Below, one piece after another: positions 1-6,773 of a stretch of DNA of 29,532 nucleotides. The DNA is from a virus: positions 1-29,532 of IMG/VR virus record IMGVR_UViG_3300025769_000582, one strand, 5' to 3'. Below the pieces are notes generated by a model. It did not search any database. It was not told the DNA's origin and was given only the letters and a program-made list of their open reading frames with translations. The position numbers and the translations under genes were made by a program. Position 1 is the first letter of the stretch. Each line of letters starts with the position of its first letter.

Positions 1-162
1 TTTGTTCAAAATATAGAAAAGCCGATTATGGTAGTACAAACTAATGGTGGCCAACATCAAGGCTGGGCTTGGACCAAGGACATTCCGCTACCTGAAGCTG
101 CACAAGTCTTGAACCACTTCGCAGAAGAGTATGAGATCATTCATCTAAGACAAAAAGGGCAA
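1..162. repeat. Contig-end overlap, left copy (pairs with 29371-29532)
   Basis: Bases 1-162 match 29371-29532 at a constant offset of 29,370. Bases 37-162 are identical; the first 36 differ at seven positions (3, 4, 10, 11, 12, 27, 36). The open reading frame continues across the join, so this is a circular or permuted genome read slightly past one full turn. Whether it is also a physical terminal repeat cannot be told from the sequence. Confidence 0.93.
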
Positions 163-501
163 CCACAGATTGAAGGTATCAAACATACTGAAGAATTAAG
201 TATTCGACAGTGCATAGCACTTCTAGCACGTTCCAAAAAGCGTTTCTTGATTGACAGCTACGCGCAACACGCAGCCGCTGCGCTTAATCTACCTTCGACT
301 GTTTATTGGGCCGCGACTAAGCCAGAACAGTTTGGCTATGATCTACATACAAATATTGAGAGTTACGAACCAACTCTAAAGAATCAACACCGTTTGGAAA
401 TGTTGTTTAGTGGCTTAGACCACTCCAGTGATAAGTGTCCTTTCTCAGCTGGCCAAAGATTATTACCATTAGAAGAAACAATGCAATCGTTACGCGTATA
501 A
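1..501 (+). CDS. GT9-like glycosyltransferase, C-terminal part (5' end at right edge of window)
   Basis: The frame is open from base 1 and joins in frame to the gene starting at 29005, giving a 288-residue protein. This part holds the C-terminal Rossmann half of a GT-B fold transferase resembling family 9 (heptosyltransferase-like). A segment reading FLIDSYAQHAAAALNLPSTV matches the usual position of the nucleotide-sugar-binding 'D-S-x-x-x-H-x-A-A-A-x-x' loop, and is followed by W-x-A-x-K-P-E-x-F-G-Y. Such enzymes move a sugar from an NDP-sugar to lipopolysaccharide or another surface glycan. In a phage the likely roles are host-surface remodelling (superinfection exclusion) or virion glycosylation; which one is unknown. 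It follows the DUF6165-like gene, a pairing also seen in bacterial glycan clusters, and is followed by terminators at 580 and 705. The family call is fairly sure, the substrate is not. Confidence 0.75.
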   Translation, partial: FVQNIEKPIMVVQTNGGQHQGWAWTKDIPLPEAAQVLNHFAEEYEIIHLRQKGQPQIEGIKHTEELSIRQCIALLARSKKRFLIDSYAQHAAAALNLPSTVYWAATKPEQFGYDLHTNIESYEPTLKNQHRLEMLFSGLDHSSDKCPFSAGQRLLPLEETMQSLRV

Positions 502-579
502 ATAACATAATGATTCAGTTTTAGCATTTGCTGTTTCGTTAATCATTTTTCTATTGTTCAAATTTGTTTTTGTTGAAGA

Positions 580-609
580 GGGTAAGTTTTTAAAGCTTAC
601 CCTTTTTTT
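580..609 (+). terminator. Rho-independent terminator after the glycosyltransferase
   Basis: GGGTAAG (580-586) pairs with CTTACCC (596-602), the stem being extendable by T-G and T-A pairs, and a run of seven T follows (603-609). It lies 79 bases after the stop codon at 501 and would end the DUF6165/glycosyltransferase transcript. Confidence 0.85.
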
Positions 610-704
610 ATGAGATAAATACTAAGAGGCTTTTGCTTGATTCCGCCTCGCAGATACACATGTTGTAATGTGTTTCATTTTTTATAATTTTTTTTTACTT
701 GTAG

Positions 705-738
705 AAGGGGTATTCGCAACGGCGGATCCCCTTTTTTT
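705..738 (+). terminator. Second, strong tandem terminator
   Basis: AAGGGG (705-710) and ATTCGC (712-717), with T711 bulged, pair with GCGGAT (722-727) and CCCCTT (728-733) around an AACG loop. A T run extends to 738. The stem is about 12 bp and more GC-rich than its surroundings. It lies 96 bases past the first terminator with no gene between them, so it is either a fail-safe terminator or the end of a short RNA from 610-704. Confidence 0.8.
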
Positions 739-850
739 CTTGAAAGTGCACAATGGGCCAAATGTCATTGATATATAAAATACTAAGAATGAAACATTCT
801 ATTTTATTCTAGTATAAATAACAGTTCTAACCTAAAAAAAATTATAAATT
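739..850 (+). promoter_or_regulatory. Leader and probable promoter region of the early/replication operon
   Basis: No gene fits in 502-850. After the terminators this AT-rich stretch precedes the first early gene. It contains a perfect inverted repeat, AGAATG-AAA-CATTCT (786-800), which could be an operator or an RNA hairpin. An 11-mer AAATACTAAGA occurs at 617-627 and again at 778-788, and GTATAAATAACA occurs at 496-507 and 812-823. A-rich sequence with no Shine-Dalgarno precedes the ATG at 851. None of the TATATCTTA or TATATTAG boxes found elsewhere is present, so early transcription probably uses a different promoter, which I cannot place exactly. Confidence 0.4.
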
Positions 851-1189
851 ATGGAACACTTAGTTAATCAACTTGAAGGGCTTCGCGCAGAAGCAAACAC
901 TAAATTCGGTAATGAGTTTACCGACGGACTCTACTCTCAGATCTATAAAGAGTGGCATAGTATTGTGCATAATCTTGAGATGAATGCAAATGCTAAACTG
1001 ATGTTAATGCGTATGATTGAGCTGAAATGGCACTGTCAATTCACATTTACAGTCAGTAGTATGTCAAAAGATTTGAAGATGCAAAAGAATACTGTTAATC
1101 TGCATTTGAAAAAATTGCAAGATTTGGGCCTTTGCAAAAAGAATGAGACTGGTATCAACTGGCAAATTACTTTAAATAAAGTATTTTAA
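851..1189 (+). CDS. Winged-helix DNA-binding protein (early)
   Basis: A 112-residue protein. Residues about 66-100 read as a helix-turn-helix with a wing: a short helix (SSMSKDLKM), a turn, then a recognition-like helix (NTVNLHLKKLQDLGL) and a charged strand, as in MarR/GntR-like or replication-initiator winged helices. The N-terminal 60 residues look helical. It is the first gene after the early leader, starts at an ATG after an A-rich leader, and is one base from the next gene. It is therefore likely an early regulator or a replication accessory protein that could bind the palindrome upstream or the GTAACA repeats at 2983-3152. The fold is a reasonable reading; the target is inference. Confidence 0.55.
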   Translation: MEHLVNQLEGLRAEANTKFGNEFTDGLYSQIYKEWHSIVHNLEMNANAKLMLMRMIELKWHCQFTFTVSSMSKDLKMQKNTVNLHLKKLQDLGLCKKNETGINWQITLNKVF

Positions 1190-1190
1190 G

Positions 1191-1724
1191 ATGACTTGGT
1201 CACATGAGAACATAGAGAGATTAGTGATTAAATGGATTATTGAAAGGGATCTAGAAGAGATTACTCAAATGAATTTTAAAGACTGGTTTTGGCAACCAGA
1301 GGCCAAGGCACTTGCTTGGGCCTGTTTTTTCTCTAGAAAAGCCGGTGATACTAATCCATTAAATCATATTGATTGGAGCAAGACCAAGTGCAAGGAGAGT
1401 CATATCAAACATTTTCTAGAGATAGATCTATTATGTGATGAAGATATGAAGAAGTGTCTTGATTACTTTAAGCACGAACGTATGTGGATGGAATTGTATG
1501 AAAAGTCCAGTTTTAGATCTAATGATAAAGTCAGAGAGATTATGCAATTAGTTGGTGAAAAGCTAAAGGCGGGTCCTTTTAGGACTAATGAAAAAGCTTA
1601 TTTAATCATCTATAAATTCTATGAAAAGGAATTTAATAATAAGATGGGTAATAAACTCAAGCAGGAAAATCAAATTAAACAAATACAACTAAATAAAAAT
1701 AAGCACTTTAAAAAATGGAAATAA
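1191..1724 (+). CDS. Unknown early protein, helical with a basic tail
   Basis: A 177-residue protein that I do not recognise. The first 100 residues are helical and aromatic-rich (several Trp in the segment KDWFWQPEAKALAWACFF). The general look is of a DnaB-type helicase N-terminal or helicase-loader domain, but this is weak. The last 30 residues are Lys/Asn/Gln-rich, suggesting nucleic-acid contact. It begins one base after the upstream winged-helix gene and overlaps the downstream helicase gene by ten bases, so it is translationally coupled in the replication operon. An accessory role in replication is inferred from position only. Confidence 0.55.
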   Translation: MTWSHENIERLVIKWIIERDLEEITQMNFKDWFWQPEAKALAWACFFSRKAGDTNPLNHIDWSKTKCKESHIKHFLEIDLLCDEDMKKCLDYFKHERMWMELYEKSSFRSNDKVREIMQLVGEKLKAGPFRTNEKAYLIIYKFYEKEFNNKMGNKLKQENQIKQIQLNKNKHFKKWK

Positions 1725-2986
1725 CACCAGAACAATGGAACAGAGACATTACAAATTACGTAATGATTAACAATGATTTTTACAAAAGACTTCATTCTGA
1801 TCCGACTAAACTAAATCCAACACCGGTACAAAAGAGTACACTTAAATCTAAATATGGATTTATTGAGCGAGATTTAGAAACTGTACCAGAATTAGATGGA
1901 TTTATTTGTGAACCTTTGCATGGAGAAAATTACAGAGAAGTAGTTAACAATTGTTGGAATACTTATGATTTTGTAGAATGGAATCCTCAGCCAGGCAAAT
2001 GGCCAACTATAGAGAAATTGATTAATCACCTATATGGCGACAATGGAGTTGAACCTGATCAACGAGAAGAACTCTATGATTATCATACACTCTTAATCAA
2101 GCATCCAAAACAGAGACTATTTTGTAGAATACTCTATTCACATCATCAAGGAACTAGTAAAAGTAGTTTGGGTTTTCTAGAACAATTAATGTTTCAAGGA
2201 AATTATAGTAAAGTCAGAGATACTGAATTAGAGAGTACTTTTAATAGTGTTTGGGCCGAAGCTCTAGTTATTCATTTAGATGAACCGAGTTTTGAAAAAC
2301 CTAAAAGAGCTGCCAGAGATATCAGAGACATGGTAACTATGGAAACTGTTAATGTCCGTAAAATGAGAGAAGAATACAAGCAAATTGATTTTTACGGTAA
2401 GATCTTAATTACAACTAATGATAGTGACTTTATGCCAATTGAAAAAAGCGATCGTCGTTATTGGGTTAGAGAGATACCACCAATTAAAGAAGGTGATAAA
2501 GACCCTTACTTTCAAGAAAAAATGAGGAAAGAAGTTAATCACTATATCCACTTTCTTTTAAATCGTAAAATGAAATGGGAGAAGAAAGTTGATGCCACAT
2601 TTTGGATTCCTTATGATGCTGTCCAAACTAATGGCCTTAAGAAGTTGATTGGCGATAATACTGCGAGTGATGAAAGACAACTGATAGAATGGTTTGAAGA
2701 CTGGTTTTTACGTGATAAAAAGAGAGACCATTTGACTTTTAATCTTAAAGACTTACAGACATCTATTGAATGGGAAGGTAAAGAGCCAAGCACTAAAAGA
2801 CTGGCTGTTATTTTGAGAGATGGTATGGGTATCAAGCAACCAAATAAGCCAAGAAGATTAGCCAAAGGTGAAAGTTATATCGATATGGGTAGTAACTCAA
2901 TTTACACAGTAGGCCGATTTTGGACTGTAAAACGCAGTCAATTTAACCTAGAAGTTGACATTTTTAACGATATCAAATTTGGGTAA
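1715..2986 (+). CDS. SF3-like / DUF5906-type replicative helicase (primase-helicase ATPase)
   Basis: A 423-residue protein. Residues 145-151 (QGTSKSS) are a Walker A-like loop, 181-190 (AEALVIHLDE) a Walker B, and 230-236 (ILITTND) sensor 1. The run ending DRRYWV at about 246-251 is the arginine-bearing signature typical of DUF5906/D5-like helicases of phages and plasmids. No primase catalytic domain is visible in the short N-terminal region, so it is probably a helicase with host or separate priming. The Walker A lacks the usual glycine before the lysine (SKS instead of GKS). The stop codon lies inside the first GTAACA repeat of the candidate origin, which fits a replication initiator or helicase beside its own origin. 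Confidence 0.78.
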   Translation: MEITPEQWNRDITNYVMINNDFYKRLHSDPTKLNPTPVQKSTLKSKYGFIERDLETVPELDGFICEPLHGENYREVVNNCWNTYDFVEWNPQPGKWPTIEKLINHLYGDNGVEPDQREELYDYHTLLIKHPKQRLFCRILYSHHQGTSKSSLGFLEQLMFQGNYSKVRDTELESTFNSVWAEALVIHLDEPSFEKPKRAARDIRDMVTMETVNVRKMREEYKQIDFYGKILITTNDSDFMPIEKSDRRYWVREIPPIKEGDKDPYFQEKMRKEVNHYIHFLLNRKMKWEKKVDATFWIPYDAVQTNGLKKLIGDNTASDERQLIEWFEDWFLRDKKRDHLTFNLKDLQTSIEWEGKEPSTKRLAVILRDGMGIKQPNKPRRLAKGESYIDMGSNSIYTVGRFWTVKRSQFNLEVDIFNDIKFG

Positions 2987-3152
2987 CACATTTGTAACAG
3001 AATGGGTAACAGTAAAAATTCAACTTAATCAATTGATAGGATTGTATATTTTATTATTTGTTACTTGTTACTAATAATAATAATAATAATATTAAAGAAT
3101 AATAGAATAATATAAAGAGGAAAAACCAATCGTAACAGTAACAAGTAACAAA
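2983..3152. repeat. GTAACA iterons, 16-bp inverted repeat and (TAA)n tract: candidate replication origin
   Basis: GTAACA occurs directly at 2983, 2994, 3006, 3132, 3138 and 3145, and inverted (TGTTAC) at 3059 and 3066: eight copies in 168 bases. The first three are spaced by 11 and 12 bases, about one helical turn. TTTGTTACTTGTTACT (3057-3072) is a perfect inverted repeat of 3137-3152. The 64 bases between the arms are very AT-rich and carry a (TAA)n run. Iterons beside an AT-rich unwinding element just after a helicase gene are the usual layout of a replication origin. They could instead be operators for the downstream genes. No gene lies in 2987-3195. Confidence 0.55.
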
Positions 3153-3205
3153 AACTTTTCCCATATTGTTGACTAAAAAAAACAAACTCTAAAAAATGAA
3201 TCGCA

Positions 3206-3502
3206 ATGCAAAAAGTAGAAAGACGAGGAAAAAAGCACGTTTGGACCAATTTATCCCCTGGCCAACCGATGAATGTCAAATTGAAGGAGGAGAAACTCCA
3301 GGTATGGAAAGGGATCCAAACCAATCCGATACCCAGGGACCGACACATTCGTGAATGGTGTAAGAGAGAAGACCTGTCAGCTAAACGCTTACTAAAAGAC
3401 ATGTTAAAAGAAGGCTTCATCCTAAAAATCGAATACATACAGAAAGGAGGAACATGCGTTCGCCATCTTACACCTGCTCCAGAGATATGGCTAAAGGACT
3501 GA
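3206..3502 (+). CDS. Small unknown protein, possible winged helix
   Basis: A 98-residue protein with no recognised family. The C-terminal half (about 45-90: RDRHIREWCKREDLSAKRLL, then helix and strand) could be a small winged-helix domain; the N-terminal half is basic. An alternative frame starts at ATG 3196, directly after five A residues, and is open for 52 codons to a TGA at 3352-3354. I prefer the 3206 frame because it is longer and its C-terminal half looks like a folded protein. It would be the first gene transcribed past the candidate origin, and its stop lies inside the next gene. Confidence 0.5.
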   Translation: MQKVERRGKKHVWTNLSPGQPMNVKLKEEKLQVWKGIQTNPIPRDRHIREWCKREDLSAKRLLKDMLKEGFILKIEYIQKGGTCVRHLTPAPEIWLKD

Positions 3503-3690
3503 CCAAAGAAGAGATGAAAATCAGAAAGCATCTGATTAGTGAATGGCAAAAGCACGTTGAAATGCGTTTAGATAACGATCTAGAAGTCTGGAGTTTTTTT
3601 GATTACTTAGAAAATGAACTAATAATGTATGAAGCGTTAGAATTATATGAGGTATGTCAAACCCTAAAAAGGATACAAGATCATGAATGA
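3487..3690 (+). CDS. Small unknown helical protein
   Basis: A 67-residue acidic, helical protein starting at ATG 3487 (MAKGLTKEEM...). An in-frame ATG at 3454 is less likely because it would lie deeper inside the preceding gene. It overlaps the upstream gene by 16 bases and the downstream gene by eight, so it is part of a tight operon. I see no motif that gives a function. Confidence 0.5.
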   Translation: MAKGLTKEEMKIRKHLISEWQKHVEMRLDNDLEVWSFFDYLENELIMYEALELYEVCQTLKRIQDHE

Positions 3691-4141
3691 GGTCAGTTAT
3701 TTTTACCGTTGCGATATTCCAGTACCACCAAAGGCATTAGAAATGGACTTAACAGATCGTCAAATGCTCTTGGTTCATCTTATATCTAGACTACATCGCT
3801 ATCATCCAGAAGATGACTGGTTTCTCTTGGAAAAGTCAGATGTCTTTCTAATGTTAAATAAGGGAAACATACTACGCTGGGGAGTATTCATGCAAACTTT
3901 TGATCCAATTTTAGAGATGGGTAATATGCCAAATGATAAAGTCTTATGCAGAATCAATCCACATATCTGGAAGCCAGGCCAAAAATTAAGATCTTATAAT
4001 TTGACTGATAGATTAACAATTTATATGTACCGTAAACTGAGAGGACTATTTCCATTAGGAAGAGTTGATGAAAGATTTAAAGGTTACGATATGACGTGTG
4101 ACCTGATAAAAATGTTAGACAAAGCTCAGAATGACGTGTAA
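3683..4141 (+). CDS. Unknown early/middle protein
   Basis: A 152-residue protein of no family I can name. It is rich in Leu, Arg and aromatic residues, without signal peptide or membrane segments; the segment DRQMLLVHLISRLHRYHPED looks like an amphipathic helix. It overlaps both neighbours (3683-3690 and 4131-4141), so it is co-translated with the small gene before it and the sigma-like gene after it. Its role is unknown. Confidence 0.55.
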   Translation: MNEVSYFYRCDIPVPPKALEMDLTDRQMLLVHLISRLHRYHPEDDWFLLEKSDVFLMLNKGNILRWGVFMQTFDPILEMGNMPNDKVLCRINPHIWKPGQKLRSYNLTDRLTIYMYRKLRGLFPLGRVDERFKGYDMTCDLIKMLDKAQNDV

Positions 4142-4703
4142 TGAATGGATCCAAAACAACTACACCAATATTTGTGAATGGTCAAAGAATATAACAAGAG
4201 GAGATCAGCTCTCTAAAGAGTTGGCTCACTATGCGATTTGGCAAATGTTAGAACATCCTAAGCGTGAAGCCTTGGCCATGAGAGAAAGAGACTTTCCAGA
4301 TACACTTAAGTATTTTATGTTAAGTATAATTCGTAATAGTTGGTATGGTAAAAAGTCACCTTTTAGTCTGGTTGAGAAACAGCATCGCACAGATATAGGT
4401 CAAGTAAAGAAGACGATTGACGAGAAATCATTTTGGGATAGCGTAGCCAATGCGAAACACGAAGAATATGATTACTATAAGGACGAGTTAATAGAAGCGA
4501 TCCAGGCTATCCTAAATGAAATGTCTAAATCTACCGATCGAGAATGGTATTTAGCAAAATTGTTTAAGATGTGGATAGAATTTCAAAACTTCAGTGAAAT
4601 GAGTCGTATAACAGGTATACCACGCACCTCGATCTCGAAAGCAGTGAAAGAGGGAAAAGAATACATATTACATGAACTCTATCTTCGCAATCTATTATCT
4701 TGA
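4131..4703 (+). CDS. Sigma-factor-like / ECF-type transcription regulator
   Basis: A 190-residue protein. Residues about 18-85 look like a diverged sigma region 2: 'NITRGDQLSKELAHYAIWQM' followed by YFMLSIIRNSWYGKKSPF, a pattern like the 'DELTQE...YL..I..N....' helices of sigma-70/ECF proteins. Residues about 150-175 (FSEMSRITGIPRTSISKAVK) form a helix-turn-helix like region 4. The linker is acidic. Sigma-like proteins of this size are common in Bacteroidota phages and may direct late transcription. Here it lies just upstream of the terminase genes and would be made before the structural blocks that start with TATATCTTA boxes. The sigma assignment is by motif reading and should be treated as likely rather than certain. 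Confidence 0.6.
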   Translation: MTCNEWIQNNYTNICEWSKNITRGDQLSKELAHYAIWQMLEHPKREALAMRERDFPDTLKYFMLSIIRNSWYGKKSPFSLVEKQHRTDIGQVKKTIDEKSFWDSVANAKHEEYDYYKDELIEAIQAILNEMSKSTDREWYLAKLFKMWIEFQNFSEMSRITGIPRTSISKAVKEGKEYILHELYLRNLLS

Positions 4704-4950
4704 GCCACTAATCACAATCTTAGCCTTGTCAGCAACTACGGCATTGCTAATGGGATTTAGGCCTTATGAATGGATGGTTGAACAGTTTCAATTACCAAGG
4801 AAACCGCTCTTGTGTCCTAAGTGTTTTGCTTTTTGGTTGACACTTATTTGGACTTATCAAGAACCTTGGAAGATTCAATTTGTGATGGCTATATTTGCAA
4901 GCATTTTAGCAGAAATAATAGATCAAAAAATCAACTTAAAGTATGAATGA
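4672..4950 (+). CDS. Small membrane protein with CPxC motif (DUF1360-like)
   Basis: A 92-residue protein with two hydrophobic segments (about 8-27 and 67-84) and a shorter one around 52-61. Between them is CPKCFAFW (48-55), the Cys-pair/Phe-Trp signature seen in small phage and bacterial DUF1360-like membrane proteins. The metal- or redox-active role of the two cysteines is unknown. The start lies 32 bases inside the sigma-like gene and the end overlaps the next gene by eight bases. It could contribute to lysis or to envelope modification; position alone does not decide. Confidence 0.55.
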   Translation: MNSIFAIYYLEPLITILALSATTALLMGFRPYEWMVEQFQLPRKPLLCPKCFAFWLTLIWTYQEPWKIQFVMAIFASILAEIIDQKINLKYE

Positions 4951-5149
4951 AGCACTTGAATTCTGGAGAGAAAACCAAAAGATACTTTTACAAAACCACA
5001 AACCTTCACCCACGTTTGCAAAGCAGGTTTTTGAGTATGCAAATTTGGTGGACCCAAAAGGGAATCACAAAGCATCCAGTTGTAATAGATGCTATCGGAG
5101 TGCTGTCAGTGCTCTTGTAAGGTGGGCTAAGAAACAAGAAAATAGTTAA
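4943..5149 (+). CDS. Small protein with a Cys pair, unknown
   Basis: A 68-residue basic protein. It contains S-S-C-N-R-C-Y near residue 46-52, a CxxC pair that could bind a metal with other ligands, followed by an amphipathic helix with conserved-looking Arg and Trp. It overlaps the membrane-protein gene and ends nine bases before the terminase small-subunit candidate. Small proteins at this position in related phages are usually unassigned. I cannot name a function. Confidence 0.5.
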   Translation: MNEALEFWRENQKILLQNHKPSPTFAKQVFEYANLVDPKGNHKASSCNRCYRSAVSALVRWAKKQENS

Positions 5150-5157
5150 AAAAACAG

Positions 5158-5550
5158 ATGGAAAACACGGAAGATGACAAAACATATGATCCTAATTTTA
5201 GGAATGGTATGTTTCAGAAAGGTGGTAAGCCTGGCCCTGGTAGACCGAAAGGCTCTCCTAATCGTAGTGCTAAAGAATTGAGAGAGGCCTATCAAAACTT
5301 GGTAGACAATAATATAGATAATATGACTCAATGGCTAGAGCAAGTTGCGGCCGAGAGTCCAGAAAAGGCGATGGACATGATGCTTAAACTGTCGGAGTAC
5401 GTGTTACCAAAAATGAGTCGACAGGAAATAACTGGTAAAGATGGAGAAGATCTTTTCACTAACATTAGGTTTGACTTTGGCCTTGATGCTGGGTCAGAGA
5501 ATGCACGACTTATCGACACGGATGAAGACACCCCGAGAATCGATTCATGA
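5158..5550 (+). CDS. Probable terminase small subunit (DUF5681-like N-terminus)
   Basis: A 130-residue protein. The N-terminal segment FQKGGKPGPGRPKGSPNRS is the Gly/Pro/Arg/Lys 'KGxxGNPxGRPKGSxN' type element of DUF5681-like phage proteins, which is a DNA-contacting AT-hook-like tail. It is followed by helices and an acidic C-terminus. Its stop overlaps the start of the large terminase (ATGA), the usual small/large arrangement. The small subunit would recognise the packaging site and regulate the ATPase. Assignment rests on the N-terminal motif and the neighbour. Confidence 0.65.
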   Translation: MENTEDDKTYDPNFRNGMFQKGGKPGPGRPKGSPNRSAKELREAYQNLVDNNIDNMTQWLEQVAAESPEKAMDMMLKLSEYVLPKMSRQEITGKDGEDLFTNIRFDFGLDAGSENARLIDTDEDTPRIDS

Positions 5551-6773
5551 AGGCCGTAGGCTTTACACCCCACAAAAAACAGAGAGAGATCCTTCAGGCT
5601 ATCTTGGCCGGAACGGAGAAGTTCTATGTGGTCTCCGTGGGTCGTCAGTTCGGCAAGTCTCTAATGGGTATGAATCTGCTGCTCTATTGGGCCATCAATA
5701 TGAAACCTTGTCAGATCTTATGGGTGAGTCCGGTCTATTCTCAAACTTCGAAAGTCCAGAAGGAGCTGATGTCAGCTATTGGTAATAGTGGCATAGTTCA
5801 AAACTGTAACTTTTCTGATAATTATATCAAGTTAAAGACTGGTAGTGAAATCATCTTCAGATCTGCTGAGAGATATGATAACGTCCGTGGTTGGACTTTT
5901 GATTATGCAGTAATTGACGAGGCAGGTTTCATTAAACAAGAAGCTTGGCAAGAGGCCATCAGACCTACATTGGCCGTTAAAGGTAAGAAGGTCCTGTTTC
6001 TCTCAACACCGAAAGGTAAGAACTGGTTCTATGATCTCTATCAATTAGGTCTGAGTAATGACCATCCTAATTACAAGAGTTTTAAAGGCAGTAGTTATGA
6101 TAGTCCTTTTATGAGTCATGAAGAACTAGAAGACGCTCGCAAGACCTTACCAGAATCTGTCTTTAAGCAAGAGTATATGGCCGAATTCTTAGATAGTGGT
6201 GGTGAGGTCTTCTCAGACTTAGAAAGAGTCTCATTCAATCAATGGCCAACTGCAGAAGGTAAGATCTACTGTGGTATTGACTTGGCCAAACAGGAAGACT
6301 GGTCTGTTGCTACTTTTATGGATCATAGTGGTAAGATCGTTGAGATCTGGAGAGACCGCCACCAAGACTGGCAGACTATGATCAATCAAATCTTAGAAAG
6401 GATTAAGAAGTGGCAGGCCACCGTGATGATAGAAGTCAACAGTATTGGTGATGTGATCTTTGACCAAATCAAAAGAGAATGGCAGGACACACATCCTTTT
6501 GTTACTTCAAATAAGTCTAAACAAGAGATTATTGAAGGCCTGATCTTAGACTTCAATAACCAAGAGGTTAAGATTCCTCATAGAGATCTTTTCGGTCCGC
6601 TCTGGGATGAGTTAAGTTACTTTACATATGATTACAATCCCAAGACAAGGAGCATCAAATACGGCCATCCTAGTGGCTTACACGACGACACAGTAATCTC
6701 ATTGGCTATAACGAATTACTGCCGAAAGACTCGGAAGTCAATCGGCAGTTACACTTGGAAGGCTGGACGTTAA
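5547..6773 (+). CDS. terL: Terminase large subunit (DNA packaging ATPase/nuclease)
   Basis: A 408-residue protein with all core motifs. Walker A GRQFGKS is at 32-38, Walker B YAVIDEA at 120-126, and the coupling motif LSTPKGKNWF at 152-161. The nuclease domain has D245 in GIDLAKQED, E296 in MIEVNSIGD, and D380/D381 in GLHDD. This motor translocates DNA into the prohead through the portal and cuts the concatemer. It is somewhat short for the family but looks intact. It is coupled to the small-subunit gene by an ATGA overlap. Its stop codon abuts, with no gap, the stop of the minus-strand GNAT-like gene, so packaging mRNA and GNAT mRNA converge without an evident terminator. The portal lies far away at 20587-21711. 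Confidence 0.95.
   Translation: MKAVGFTPHKKQREILQAILAGTEKFYVVSVGRQFGKSLMGMNLLLYWAINMKPCQILWVSPVYSQTSKVQKELMSAIGNSGIVQNCNFSDNYIKLKTGSEIIFRSAERYDNVRGWTFDYAVIDEAGFIKQEAWQEAIRPTLAVKGKKVLFLSTPKGKNWFYDLYQLGLSNDHPNYKSFKGSSYDSPFMSHEELEDARKTLPESVFKQEYMAEFLDSGGEVFSDLERVSFNQWPTAEGKIYCGIDLAKQEDWSVATFMDHSGKIVEIWRDRHQDWQTMINQILERIKKWQATVMIEVNSIGDVIFDQIKREWQDTHPFVTSNKSKQEIIEGLILDFNNQEVKIPHRDLFGPLWDELSYFTYDYNPKTRSIKYGHPSGLHDDTVISLAITNYCRKTRKSIGSYTWKAGR

Noticed and set aside
3061-3555. 164-codon minus-strand open frame over the origin candidate and small genes
   Set aside because: Its end is a poly-Ile/Leu translation of the (TAA)n tract and it runs antisense to three tightly packed plus-strand genes.
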